Virus record (IMG/VR): IMGVR_UViG_3300028862_000012 | Span: 159,866-223,865 of that record | DNA length: 64,000 nucleotides | Reading direction: 5' to 3' (one strand) | Source of the DNA: a virus | In this document: positions 8,200 through 15,692 of the stretch, in pieces | How positions within the stretch are numbered: the stretch's first letter is position 1 | Layout: each line of letters opens with the position of its first letter | Notes under the pieces: generated by a model | Databases searched by the model: none | Seen by the model: only the letters and a program-made list of their open reading frames with translations | What the model was told of the DNA's origin: nothing | Made by a program: the position numbers and the translations under genes

Positions 8200-8433
8200 A
8201 TGAAGTTTACAGTAGATAGTGAAGCGAAAAAGGCATTACAGGACTTGTGTGATATTGCATTAAAGACAGGCGGAATTCAGAACTTAGTTGCAGTACAAGT
8301 TATTTTATCAAATGTTCAGGATATAGAAAAAGTTGATAATACTGAAAAAGAAACTGATAAAAATTTAGATAAAAAGAGTTCAAATAAAAAGAGTTCGGAT
8401 ACAAGTTTAGATAAAAAAGAAGTAGCTAAGTAA
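8200..8433 (+). CDS. hypothetical protein with Lys/Ser/Asp-rich tail (77 aa)
   Basis: N-terminal helical half, then a low-complexity tail of repeated DKKSS-type units. No family recognised. It lies between the two fibre-type genes, which suggests a small virion or chaperone role. Confidence 0.7.
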   Translation: MKFTVDSEAKKALQDLCDIALKTGGIQNLVAVQVILSNVQDIEKVDNTEKETDKNLDKKSSNKKSSDTSLDKKEVAK

Positions 8434-8446
8434 TTTAGAGGTAGTA

Positions 8447-9676
8447 ATGACAGGACTTTGGGATGCAGGGAATAGCTCTTTAGATTATACAATAGTTGGA
8501 AATTGGAACGCAAATACTAATTCTCCTAATTTAGATGTTGTATCTACAATAGGAAATGCTTATATAGTTTCTACGGCTGGCACTCATACTCTTGGAACTA
8601 TATCAAATTGGAATGTTAATGATGTTGCTTTGAAAATATCTACAGGATGGGCTATTTTATCTAATAGATTTTCATTAGTTACTAATTATTTATATGTAGG
8701 AAAGCATGGTAGTGATACAGCAGGAAATGGTTCAGTAGAGAAACCTTTTTTAACAATTCAGAAAGCAATAAGTGTAGCTACAGCAGGTACAACTATTTTT
8801 GTATGGCCGGGAGCTTATACAGAAAACCTAGCATTAAAAGCAGGAGTAAACTTAGTAGCTCCTGCAAAGTTTTCGGTAACAGTTATAGGAACTGCTTCTA
8901 CTGGAATTACAGGAACAGTTTATTTAGAGAAAATAATTTTTAGAAATTCAACTGGCTATGCTCTAAATTTTAGTGGAACTACTGCTCAAAATATACAGGC
9001 TTTAATGTGTAACTTTGAGTCAGCAACAGGAAATGGATATGATGCTGTTAATTATTCAAATTCAAATGCATCCAGTAAATTATTTATGACTGATAGTGTA
9101 GTAACTACTTATACTTCTACAACGGCTAAAGCATTAAATGTTGTAGCTGGTTCTGCTGGAAGTATTATAATGGCAAATACTACAGTTCAGTTAGTAGATA
9201 ATCCTAATCATGTGGCTATTTATCTTGGTGGATCAGTTAGCTATACTCATACAATGGATGCAATAATAGGACAAGTAGTTACTGCTAATACTTCACATTT
9301 CACAGCGGCTATGTTAACTGTTACTACTTTAAGTGTCCCTACTTTAGTACATAATTCCACTTTTACAATGCCTAGTATGCTATCAAGTATTGTAACTACA
9401 ACAACTTCAACACCTGCTATAACAGGTTCAGGATTATTAACGTATGCGGCGGCTTTTTATGCAGGTACAGGAAGTGGAGGAGCGGCTACTTTAAATAATG
9501 GATTAGGCCCTTTACCTTTTGATATGGCTTCTATAAAGTTTAGGACTCAAGCAGGACTACTACCTAATACTGCTTTAGCTTTAGGATATTTAAATGGAGT
9601 TCTTGAATTTACCTCTTCTGGATTATATTTTAGTATTGGAACAACCAGATATAAATTAAGTATGACTGCTGTATAA
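8447..9676 (+). CDS. tailspike-like beta-helix protein
   Basis: A 409-residue product. Residues about 83-140 carry the pattern YVGKHGSD..G..KPFLTIQKAI and later WPGAYTENL, as in right-handed parallel beta-helix (pectin-lyase-like, DUF1565-type) proteins. The rest is Ser/Thr/Ala-rich beta structure. Probably a receptor-binding or polysaccharide-binding tailspike. No catalytic residues can be assigned by eye. The start is preceded by GAGGTAGTA. Confidence 0.75.
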   Translation: MTGLWDAGNSSLDYTIVGNWNANTNSPNLDVVSTIGNAYIVSTAGTHTLGTISNWNVNDVALKISTGWAILSNRFSLVTNYLYVGKHGSDTAGNGSVEKPFLTIQKAISVATAGTTIFVWPGAYTENLALKAGVNLVAPAKFSVTVIGTASTGITGTVYLEKIIFRNSTGYALNFSGTTAQNIQALMCNFESATGNGYDAVNYSNSNASSKLFMTDSVVTTYTSTTAKALNVVAGSAGSIIMANTTVQLVDNPNHVAIYLGGSVSYTHTMDAIIGQVVTANTSHFTAAMLTVTTLSVPTLVHNSTFTMPSMLSSIVTTTTSTPAITGSGLLTYAAAFYAGTGSGGAATLNNGLGPLPFDMASIKFRTQAGLLPNTALALGYLNGVLEFTSSGLYFSIGTTRYKLSMTAV

Positions 9677-9682
9677 CAAGTG

Positions 9683-9847
9683 ATGTATACTTTTTATCTT
9701 TCAGAAAGTGAAATTAAACAAATAATTTCTTCCTTAATACTTTCTAAAGATAAAGAGTTAATAAAACTCTTATTAGAACAAATAAATAAAATAGACTTAT
9801 CTGATAAGGAAATAGATATTATTATTGACAGCATTGTAGACATATGA
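9683..9847 (+). CDS. hypothetical small helical protein (54 aa)
   Basis: A short gene with ATG 6 bases after the tailspike stop, so probably translated by coupling. Leu/Ile/Lys/Asp-rich and predicted as two or three helices. The opposite strand holds a longer open frame here, but composition and gene order favour the plus strand. Confidence 0.55.
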   Translation: MYTFYLSESEIKQIISSLILSKDKELIKLLLEQINKIDLSDKEIDIIIDSIVDI

Positions 9848-9870
9848 TAAAATAATATTGAGGTTTTTAT

Positions 9871-10527
9871 ATGCTTAAAAATATAGTAATTGGCGATATT
9901 CATGGTCGCAGTGATTGGAAGAAATATATAAAAGAAGAATTTGATAATTTTTATTTTGTAGGAGATTATTTTGATTCCAGAGATGGATTTTCTATTATAG
10001 ATCAAATTACAAATTTTAGAGAAATCTGTAAAGTAGTCAGAAAAGATTCACGATTTCATCTTTGTCTAGGAAATCATTGCCATCAATATCTTAGAGGACT
10101 AGAACCAGATTATTATTTAAGTTGTAGTGGCGCTCAATTTTCTGCTCGATTTGATATACAAGAAGTACTTGAAGCTAATATGGACTTAATTAAAATAGTA
10201 TATCAAATTGACGATACACTTATCTCTCATGCTGGAATCAGTAATAGCTTTATGAAAGTTTTAAATCTTACTAATCCACTTGATATTAATAATCGATTTA
10301 ATGAATATAGAACTTCTGTTGGTTGGAACGGCTATGATCCAAAAGGTTATGGAAATAATAAGGACAATAGCTGTTTATGGATACGTCCAGAGGCATTATT
10401 GTCTGACAAATTGACTGGCTATAAGCAAATAGTAGGGCATACTCATTTTGATATTATCACTACTATCGATGGTATTACTTTTACAGATAACAATAATAAA
10501 GAGGTCTATAGATTTTTATCTATATAA
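9871..10527 (+). CDS. calcineurin-like metallophosphatase
   Basis: A 218-residue phosphoesterase. All core motifs are visible: GDIHGR (residues 8-13), GDYFDSR (about 31-37), GNHCH (about 66-70), SHAG (about 117) and GHTHF near residue 191. These bind two metal ions and catalyse phosphomonoester or phosphodiester hydrolysis, as in lambda-type phosphatases and ApaH/PrpE relatives. Phages use such enzymes as protein phosphatases or nucleotidases; the substrate is unknown here. Confidence 0.85.
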   Translation: MLKNIVIGDIHGRSDWKKYIKEEFDNFYFVGDYFDSRDGFSIIDQITNFREICKVVRKDSRFHLCLGNHCHQYLRGLEPDYYLSCSGAQFSARFDIQEVLEANMDLIKIVYQIDDTLISHAGISNSFMKVLNLTNPLDINNRFNEYRTSVGWNGYDPKGYGNNKDNSCLWIRPEALLSDKLTGYKQIVGHTHFDIITTIDGITFTDNNNKEVYRFLSI

Positions 10528-10540
10528 AATTATTGTAATT

Positions 10541-10571
10541 GTGAAATATTTCACAGCAAAATAGCTATTTT
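10541..10571. promoter_or_regulatory. two perfect palindromes upstream of a promoter
   Basis: GTGAAATATTTCAC (10541-10554) and AAAATAGCTATTTT (10558-10571) are perfect 14-bp palindromes. They lie after the metallophosphatase gene and 36 bases before the -35 box at 10607. They may be operators, or together act as a terminator for the upstream gene. Confidence 0.4.
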
Positions 10572-10606
10572 CAGCTTAGTTGTATTTAATATTTTCATAT
10601 TATTAG

Positions 10607-10635
10607 TTGACATAAATCTATTATAGGTATATAAT
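10607..10635 (+). promoter_or_regulatory. sigma70 promoter, leaderless
   Basis: TTGACA (10607-10612), 17-bp spacer, TATAAT (10630-10635): a perfect consensus. The ATG of the next gene is only 6 bases after the -10 box, so the transcript should begin at or next to the start codon. Confidence 0.75.
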
Positions 10636-10641
10636 TCTATT

Positions 10642-10887
10642 ATGAATATGAAGAGATTAACTATATCTACAGTTATACAAAAGAAATCGGTACAATATAC
10701 TTTGCGAATATATACAAAAAATAAGGCTACTATAACCTACCCCGAAATAGAGAATAAACAAGTACAATATTATCGGAAATCAATTACTAATGACTCTAAT
10801 ATTAAGACACTTGAACGTTTTTTCAGAATTCAAAGTTTAGTAATTGAAGATACAGTAACATTGCAAGATGTTATTGAAAGACTGTAA
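10642..10887 (+). CDS. hypothetical protein (81 aa), leaderless start
   Basis: No family recognised. Basic N-terminus, beta-rich centre. The ATG at 10642 (or a second ATG at 10648) lies at the predicted transcription start, with no ribosome site. First gene of the unit that is interrupted by the type IV-B island. Confidence 0.65.
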   Translation: MNMKRLTISTVIQKKSVQYTLRIYTKNKATITYPEIENKQVQYYRKSITNDSNIKTLERFFRIQSLVIEDTVTLQDVIERL

Positions 10888-10896
10888 GGAGGTAAT

Positions 10897-11124
10897 ATGA
10901 AAAATCGGGGTTTTAAGAAAGGTGATTTTACTGTATATGTAACTATAGGAAAAGATACAAAAGGTAATGATTCCTTTGTAGGGACAATGTATGATAAAAC
11001 AGAAAAGCTTATTATGCCTGTCTATTCCACTATTTCACATTTTGATTGTGCATTGAAAGGAATAGCTTATATGCGAACATTAAATGATATGCCGAGTAAC
11101 TACAAATTAAAGGTGGCAGTATGA
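10897..11124 (+). CDS. hypothetical protein (75 aa)
   Basis: No family recognised. Small alpha/beta protein with a strong AAGGAGG site. The TGA overlaps the ATG of the next gene (ATGA). Confidence 0.7.
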   Translation: MKNRGFKKGDFTVYVTIGKDTKGNDSFVGTMYDKTEKLIMPVYSTISHFDCALKGIAYMRTLNDMPSNYKLKVAV

Positions 11125-11279
11125 AAGAAACAGAAATTATAGAATTTAAAAATGATTCTTTAATTATTAAAGAAAACTTTTTAATAAACTCTAAATACAA
11201 AGATATTAAAGCACTGCGAGAGAAGACCAAAGATGAAGAGGATTATATGCCAGATACTAACGCTTTGTGCTTGCAGTAA
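11121..11279 (+). CDS. hypothetical protein at the island junction (52 aa)
   Basis: The ATG overlaps the preceding stop. The N-terminal two thirds have normal phage composition. The last 9 codons lie in the sequence ATACTAAC...TAAT at the left boundary of the GC-rich island, so the natural C-terminus may have been replaced when the island inserted. Confidence 0.55.
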   Translation: MKETEIIEFKNDSLIIKENFLINSKYKDIKALREKTKDEEDYMPDTNALCLQ

Positions 11280-11310
11280 TGTTAGTATAAAGTGTGATCT
11301 TATACTGAAC
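11254..11310. repeat. nested inverted repeats at left edge of type IV-B island
   Basis: ATACTAAC (11254-11261) is the exact reverse complement of GTTAGTAT (11281-11288). GTTAGTATAA (11281-11290) also pairs with TTATACTGAAC (11300-11310), with one extra G. Base composition changes from AT-rich to GC-rich across this site. AAC...GTT arms of this kind resemble integron attC-type recombination sites or an insertion scar, but this is inference. Confidence 0.4.
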
Positions 11311-11339
11311 AGTGGAATTTATGTTAGAACGACAAACAA

Positions 11340-11369
11340 CCGTGTACCGGCCTTGCGGCCACTACACGG
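11340..11369 (+). promoter_or_regulatory. strong GC hairpin in csf1 leader
   Basis: CCGTGTA/TACACGG (7 bp) and GGCC/GGCC (4 bp) stack around a TTGC loop with a small symmetric internal loop. It lies 30 bases before the proposed TTG start and just before the ribosome site. It may control translation of the operon or be an RNA partner of the complex. If an upstream ATG (11321) were the true start, this would be coding sequence. Confidence 0.5.
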
Positions 11370-11398
11370 ATAATTTGCGGGAAGAAAAGGAGGGAAGA

Positions 11399-12226
11399 TT
11401 GACAGCATCAGAATTATTTTCTGGGAATAAACATAATCACGGCGATCACAACTGCTATTACTGTGGTGCATCGTGTGATGAACAATATAAAACCGCTGAT
11501 TACGTAAAAGATACGTTTACCAATCGCGATATTGTGAAATATCCACAGTCGCAATTTGTTTGTGTCGGCTGCGTTGAATCTCTAGGGAATGGCGAAGACA
11601 AAATGCCGTTCATCGACGGGACGGTGAAAGTCAGAGAGAACGCGCGTGGTATGTGCCCGCGAATGTATTCGTGGATTTTATTTACAGATCATAAGCTCGC
11701 CGGAACAAAGGCCCATATAAAAGAATGGCGCGAGCTTTTAGCCAATCCTCCCGAACCGCCATTTGCAGTAATCCTTGCAGATTCCGGGCAGAAGCAGTTG
11801 ATATTCCGTGCACCTATCGCAATGAGTAAAAAGTGTTTTTCAATTCTTCTTGAAGATGAATGTATCGAAGTAATTCCCGAACAGCTTGCAGAACGCCTTG
11901 AAATGTGTACACCGATTTGCGCGGCTCTTGGCAAACCTGCACTGCAGGGAGAAATCTCTTTTTCATCTTATACCCGATATAACGAATATCATGGTGAAAT
12001 TGAAACTCTTGAAAAATGGTTGGCCATTCGTGACCAGCCTTTGTCGCGCCTTGCGGCGTGGTTATCGCTATCAAAGGAGAATGCACAGAATGAGTATGCA
12101 AGTATTGAGTGCGGAAAAGTTCCGGCAGGAACTCGCGGGACTAGTGGACAAAAGCCGGACGATTCCAGAAATGGAACTCGGAGTAATCAAGGATCAGGCG
12201 GTCAGGTTCTGCTCGATCTTGGCTGA
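11399..12226 (+). CDS. csf1: Csf1 (type IV-B large-subunit-like Cas8 protein)
   Basis: Large-subunit homologue of type IV CRISPR complexes. From the TTG start it reads TASELFSG, then a zinc-finger-like region with CYYCGASC (about residues 19-26) and CVGC (about 55-58), four cysteines as expected for Csf1, and ADYVKDTFT, a segment typical of the family. TTG at 11399 is chosen because AAAGGAGGGAAGA is placed ideally before it; in-frame upstream starts (GTG 11312, ATG 11321) lack such a site and would put a GC hairpin in the coding region. The last 46 codons overlap cas11 and look like out-of-frame sequence (Gly/Ser/Arg/Gln-rich), so csf1 may carry a small indel before an original stop near 12091. 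Confidence 0.8.
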   Translation: MTASELFSGNKHNHGDHNCYYCGASCDEQYKTADYVKDTFTNRDIVKYPQSQFVCVGCVESLGNGEDKMPFIDGTVKVRENARGMCPRMYSWILFTDHKLAGTKAHIKEWRELLANPPEPPFAVILADSGQKQLIFRAPIAMSKKCFSILLEDECIEVIPEQLAERLEMCTPICAALGKPALQGEISFSSYTRYNEYHGEIETLEKWLAIRDQPLSRLAAWLSLSKENAQNEYASIECGKVPAGTRGTSGQKPDDSRNGTRSNQGSGGQVLLDLG

Positions 12227-12578
12227 GGTGTTCGGCGAAGACCTTGACCGGAAAACTTTATGGGAGCGTATCGGAAACGGCCTTATTGTCGCAGCTGCAA
12301 AATGCGGCGGCGACTGGGAGCTGTTCGTCAATGAGATGCTCAAATACATTAAGGCAGAACCGGGAAAAGTAGCGGCGAATCGCGGGCTTGCGGCTTTCAT
12401 CGACGAGATGCTTGTTCGCCCGAAAGAATGGCAAGAGCAGTTTGTCCGCGAATGCGAGGCAAAGCATATGTTCATTTGCGTCAAAGCGCGGATGCTCTGG
12501 AACTCACGAAAAACACCACAGGACAATCCCGATGCAGAAGATCGTTTGACCGGAGGTGCAGAAAATGGAACTAATTAA
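12090..12578 (+). CDS. cas11: Cas11-like small subunit of type IV-B complex
   Basis: A 162-residue, mainly helical protein between csf1 and csf2, the position of the Cas11 small subunit in type IV-B operons. Small subunits line the backbone and stabilise guide or target RNA. The start ATG at 12090 follows AAAGGAG; a longer open frame from 11886 only runs inside csf1. The identification rests on position, length and helical content rather than a diagnostic motif. Confidence 0.65.
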   Translation: MSMQVLSAEKFRQELAGLVDKSRTIPEMELGVIKDQAVRFCSILAEVFGEDLDRKTLWERIGNGLIVAAAKCGGDWELFVNEMLKYIKAEPGKVAANRGLAAFIDEMLVRPKEWQEQFVRECEAKHMFICVKARMLWNSRKTPQDNPDAEDRLTGGAENGTN

Positions 12579-13521
12579 AAACTGCAAAATACATTGCCTT
12601 TCAACGGCATTATCTCCGATCACGCACATGATGGGAACCTCTGGGAATGAATCCGTCATCAACCGCGAATCAGTCCTGTTCAAAAATAAAATCAGACAGG
12701 TTCCGGTTCTGTCTGGCAACGCAATTCGTCACAAGATGATACGCGATCCAGGCGGCCTCTACCTTATCAAAGAGTGCGGACTTGTCGGGAAGCTGAACAT
12801 CGATCAAGCGAATTACCTACTGAATGGCGGTTCTCTGACAGAATCTTCGACAACGGAAAACCTTGGGCGTATTGCAGAAATGCAAACACTCATGCCGCTC
12901 ACCCGACTGCTCGGAGGATCACTACGAAATCAGGTTATCGGTGGATCTCTGTTTGTTCTTCGAGGGCTTTTGGTCTGCGAGGAAAACAGAAGCCAGATTC
13001 AGAAACAACTTCCAGAAGGCTACGAACTTCCTGAACAGGCATTGCGTTCGGCGGAAGATTTCATCGATCAATATCAGTACACCCGCGGAGATGCGCAAAA
13101 ACGGAACGACGCTGATCTTATGCTTGAAGAAAAATCCGATGACGTAAAATCAAATCTTATGATTTACAACGGACAGGATGTAATTCCCGGTTCTGTTTTC
13201 TATCATGGGTTCACCTTACAGAATATTTCACCGATCGAAGTAGGGGCATTGCTCCATTCGCTTATTCAGTGGGATGCAGCGGGCGGATTTATCGGAGGTC
13301 AATCACGCATAGGACATGGAAAACTCAAGATGTCGATTTTCTTCGAGGACGGAGACGACTTCATGGGAAATGAACTCAATCCGGCTGATATCGTGAAAAT
13401 GTATATCGACCACGTACACGCGAATGCAGAAAAAATTGCGCAATGGCTCGATGATACATTCCCGAACAAAGGGAAAAAAGCGGACGCGAAAAAACTTGCT
13501 GAAGGAGCGCTCGGCTTATGA
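12565..13521 (+). CDS. csf2: Csf2 (type IV Cas7-family backbone)
   Basis: A 318-residue RAMP protein forming the RNA-binding filament. Features include the N-terminal RAMP strand, VPVLSGNAIRHKMIRD (about 46-61), the conserved SGN.IR element of Csf2/Cas7, and a Gly-rich C-terminal loop GGFIGGQSRIGHG (about 248-260). The start ATG follows CCGGAGG and overlaps cas11 by 14 bases. In known type IV-B systems this protein assembles with Csf1, Csf3 and Cas11 around short RNA. Confidence 0.85.
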   Translation: MELIKNCKIHCLSTALSPITHMMGTSGNESVINRESVLFKNKIRQVPVLSGNAIRHKMIRDPGGLYLIKECGLVGKLNIDQANYLLNGGSLTESSTTENLGRIAEMQTLMPLTRLLGGSLRNQVIGGSLFVLRGLLVCEENRSQIQKQLPEGYELPEQALRSAEDFIDQYQYTRGDAQKRNDADLMLEEKSDDVKSNLMIYNGQDVIPGSVFYHGFTLQNISPIEVGALLHSLIQWDAAGGFIGGQSRIGHGKLKMSIFFEDGDDFMGNELNPADIVKMYIDHVHANAEKIAQWLDDTFPNKGKKADAKKLAEGALGL

Positions 13522-14198
13522 TAAAGAACTGGAAAGTCACCGCATGGCTTTCCAGCCCTTTGGCTGGAGAACCCCCACAGTTTGACGCAATACTCGGATG
13601 GGAACTTGCGCGTCGGCTTGGGTATAAACATTGCCGAAAGCTTACAAGAGATACGCCGTTGAGCGATATTCAAAATCCGCCGATCCCACTTGCGCAGCGT
13701 ACTATTTCAGGCGTTGACGTGTTCTGCTGTTCAGCGCCGATACTTCCCGAGCCTCATGATGAATGGGTTGAGAGAATATCAAAGCGGATTGACACCGACG
13801 AAATAGCCTTGCTTCTTGCGCCTGAGTTCCGCAAGTCTCTGCTTGTAGCATCTGGCCCGTATAAGATGCGGTATGTTCCTGAGCGGATTCGCCTTATTGA
13901 TTGCGTATGCTGGTTTGTACGTGGAGATAGAAAAGAAATACACAAGCTAGTAAAATCAGTCTATGCGATTGGGAAGCATCGTAATATTGGGTATGGTCAG
14001 GTTGAAGATTGGACGTTTGAAGAAACTGAAGAAGATTATTCCATCTCTGCATTACGTCAAGGCAAGCCGGTGCTTATGAAAATAATTCCGTTCGGAAGCG
14101 AATGTCAAAATATGACTGGATACAAACATTCTTTCGGCGCGGCGAATATGCCGTATTGGCATCCGGAGAATTATCGGGAGATTGCTTCTCCATGTTGA
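13518..14198 (+). CDS. csf3: Csf3 (type IV Cas5-family protein)
   Basis: A 226-residue RAMP protein translationally coupled to csf2 (ATGA). The N-terminus KVTAWLSSPLAGEPPQFDAI is typical of Csf3. A Gly-rich region GKHRNIGYGQVEDW (about 153-166) matches the RAMP glycine loop. Cas5-type subunits cap the 5' end of the guide RNA. The C-terminus ends with a PYWHPENY segment. Confidence 0.85.
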   Translation: MIKNWKVTAWLSSPLAGEPPQFDAILGWELARRLGYKHCRKLTRDTPLSDIQNPPIPLAQRTISGVDVFCCSAPILPEPHDEWVERISKRIDTDEIALLLAPEFRKSLLVASGPYKMRYVPERIRLIDCVCWFVRGDRKEIHKLVKSVYAIGKHRNIGYGQVEDWTFEETEEDYSISALRQGKPVLMKIIPFGSECQNMTGYKHSFGAANMPYWHPENYREIASPC

Positions 14199-14479
14199 TT
14201 GACAAGAAGATAATATTTAGAGCCGGGACGGATACGAAAGAATTATATTTATGTGTTGCGGCTCTAAATAAATATCTTGTAGAAAACGAGATAAGATCAA
14301 ACGATAGAGAACGGACATACAACGTCCACAACAACACGAAAGAAATATACATACGTGAGAGAAGTAAAAGTATTTTTGTGAGGTATAAAAAATTAAAAGA
14401 ACCGAAAGCGCGAGCGCGAAAAGATAAACAGTTAACGAGAGAAACTACAAACAGTACATATGGAGATGGTAGGTGTTAA
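14192..14479 (+). CDS. unknown basic protein between csf3 and cysH (95 aa)
   Basis: The open frame extends upstream to an ATG at 14102 inside csf3, but the ATG at 14192 overlaps the csf3 stop closely and is preferred. The product is basic, with a Lys/Arg-rich C-terminus (KARARKDKQ), which would suit RNA or DNA binding. No known type IV-B subunit fits. Composition becomes AT-richer here, suggesting a separate origin from csf1-csf3. Confidence 0.55.
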   Translation: MLIDKKIIFRAGTDTKELYLCVAALNKYLVENEIRSNDRERTYNVHNNTKEIYIRERSKSIFVRYKKLKEPKARARKDKQLTRETTNSTYGDGRC

Positions 14480-15168
14480 TAATAACAGATCGTCATACAG
14501 AAAAAGATTTGAAACTTTGGAAAGAGTATAAGGAGATTGATAAAATATCAACATACTCTGAAAAGAAAATAGAGCTTGCAAAAAAATCTATCAATGAGTT
14601 TTCATGTAAACATATTGATACTGTTATATATACGTCATGGGGAAAGGATTCGATTATTCTTCTTCATCTTGTCGCGCTAATGGAATTAAAATATCCGGTT
14701 GTATATGTACGTTTTAATGACCGCGATAATCCAGATTGTGAATTAGTTCGCGATGCGTTTCTGAAGAAATACAATATTGATTATCACGAGGAATATTTTG
14801 ATTATAAACGCGTTCGTGCAAAAGATTTGCACTGGAAAGAAACGGCTAATAAATATGGGCATCATAGAATTACCGGAATAAGAAACGATGAATCAGGGCG
14901 TCGATTATTGAACTGGAAAAAATACGGCTTCTTTTCAGAAAATACTTGTCGCCCATTATCATTGCTTACAAACAAAGAAGTATTCGCATATATTTATCAT
15001 AATGATTTACCGCTATGCCCTGTATATGGATACCTCGGAGGTGGAAGATGGCCACGTGAAAACATACGAACTCATTCACTCGCAGGTTCAAGTGCGGATG
15101 GTTTCGGACGAACGGAATGGGAGTTCGAATATTATCCTGATATTTTGAACAGAATTAAGAGTTTCTAA
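14473..15168 (+). CDS. cysH: CysH-like PAPS reductase-family protein of type IV-B
   Basis: A 231-residue PP-loop protein. The nucleotide loop is YTSWGKDSI (about 54-62, the SxGKDS pattern). GIRNDESGRR (about 137-146) and CRPLSLLTNKE (about 160-170) follow as in adenylyl- or phosphoadenylyl-sulfate reductases and DndC relatives. A cysH-like gene is a known accessory of array-less type IV-B loci; its role is unproven. The start is GTG, overlapping the previous stop. The stop TAA lies inside the downstream inverted repeat. Confidence 0.85.
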   Translation: MLIITDRHTEKDLKLWKEYKEIDKISTYSEKKIELAKKSINEFSCKHIDTVIYTSWGKDSIILLHLVALMELKYPVVYVRFNDRDNPDCELVRDAFLKKYNIDYHEEYFDYKRVRAKDLHWKETANKYGHHRITGIRNDESGRRLLNWKKYGFFSENTCRPLSLLTNKEVFAYIYHNDLPLCPVYGYLGGGRWPRENIRTHSLAGSSADGFGRTEWEFEYYPDILNRIKSF

Positions 15169-15221
15169 TAACTGGTTCCACCTGACAATCTTGCGGATTG
15201 CAGGTGAACCAAGTGTTAGGT
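15166..15221. repeat. attC-like structured inverted repeat after cysH
   Basis: TAATAAC (15166-15172, containing the cysH stop) faces GTTAGGT (15215-15221). Between them TGGTT/AACCA, CACCTG/CAGGTG and CAATC/GATTG form a hairpin with a TTGCG loop and two single-base bulges (C15178, A15185) on the same arm. Length 56 bases, position on the stop codon, AAC/GTT ends and one-sided bulges all resemble integron attC sites. No T tract follows, so it is not a simple terminator. Confidence 0.45.
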
Positions 15222-15227
15222 TGACGC

Positions 15228-15265
15228 TCAATCCATATAGCGCCAGTAGCTGCTATATGGATTGA
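15228..15265. repeat. 14-bp perfect inverted repeat
   Basis: TCAATCCATATAGC (15228-15241) and GCTATATGGATTGA (15252-15265) are exact reverse complements with a 10-base loop. It lies between the cysH-side hairpin and the terminator. Possibly a protein-binding site or part of a recombination site. Confidence 0.6.
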
Positions 15266-15267
15266 CC

Positions 15268-15307
15268 GCAAAAAAGAGCGAAAAAGTGCATTTTTCTGCC
15301 TTTTTTT
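15268..15307. terminator. A-tract/T-tract hairpin terminator
   Basis: Two A tracts (15270-15275 and 15281-15285) face two T tracts (15291-15295 and 15301-15307), giving a long AT stem with a GTGCA loop and ending in T7. It would terminate the type IV-B transcript before the promoter at 15319, and may work in both directions. Confidence 0.6.
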
Positions 15308-15318
15308 ACATTATTTAG

Positions 15319-15356
15319 TTGACATAATATCTTGATTGTAGTATGCTTTAATCAAG
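15319..15356 (+). promoter_or_regulatory. sigma70 promoter with palindromic operator
   Basis: TTGACA (15319-15324), 17-bp spacer, TATGCT (15342-15347). CTTGATT (15331-15337) and AATCAAG (15350-15356) form a perfect inverted repeat that spans the -10 box. A repressor bound here would block the promoter. The downstream RHH-like protein is a natural candidate for autoregulation, as in Aca-controlled anti-CRISPR promoters. Confidence 0.7.
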
Positions 15357-15419
15357 GTTGATAGTTAAGGCAACCAAATCTAAACGACCTACGGGCTGGT
15401 CAGTAAACCCGAAAAACAA

Positions 15420-15692
15420 ATGAAGCACGGAAAACTTACCAGAGAACAGGCTATCGAAATCGCAGGATCAGAGATCGTCAAAAAGCTCGATTATGTTAAC
15501 TGCGAACCCACAAGCCGGTTACAGTGCGACGGCGACGACTCAACCGAGTACACCGCATCACTCAAGACCGCCAACGGCGAAACGCTTATTGCCTACTACT
15601 ACACAACACCCGAGCAAGAGCAGACAATTGCAGACGCAGACGCAGATGGTTCGGCGATAGACTGGGAAATCAACGGATACGAGGTTATTTGA
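15420..15692 (+). CDS. small acidic protein, anti-CRISPR-like position (90 aa)
   Basis: No family recognised. Acidic, with a helical N-terminus (LTREQAIEIAG), a central beta part and an Asp-rich stretch. It is the first gene after a strong operator-bearing promoter and is followed at once by a DNA-binding-type gene (stop and start share TGATG). That is the usual layout of acr-aca pairs. No good ribosome site is seen. Calling it an anti-CRISPR is a guess from context only. Confidence 0.65.
   Translation: MKHGKLTREQAIEIAGSEIVKKLDYVNCEPTSRLQCDGDDSTEYTASLKTANGETLIAYYYTTPEQEQTIADADADGSAIDWEINGYEVI

Noticed and set aside
9694-10005. 103-codon minus-strand frame
   Set aside because: It overlaps the metallophosphatase gene, whose catalytic motifs are certain.
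12194-12526. Minus-strand open frames inside cas11, csf2 and csf3
   Set aside because: They are shadows of GC-rich coding sequence, have no ribosome sites and oppose the operon.
11281-15168. Type IV-A or type III locus
   Set aside because: No DinG helicase, Cas6, Cas10 or array is present; the cysH-like gene and the gene order point to IV-B.
15228-15265. CRISPR repeat pair in the type IV-B region
   Set aside because: It is a single inverted repeat with no direct repeats or spacers.
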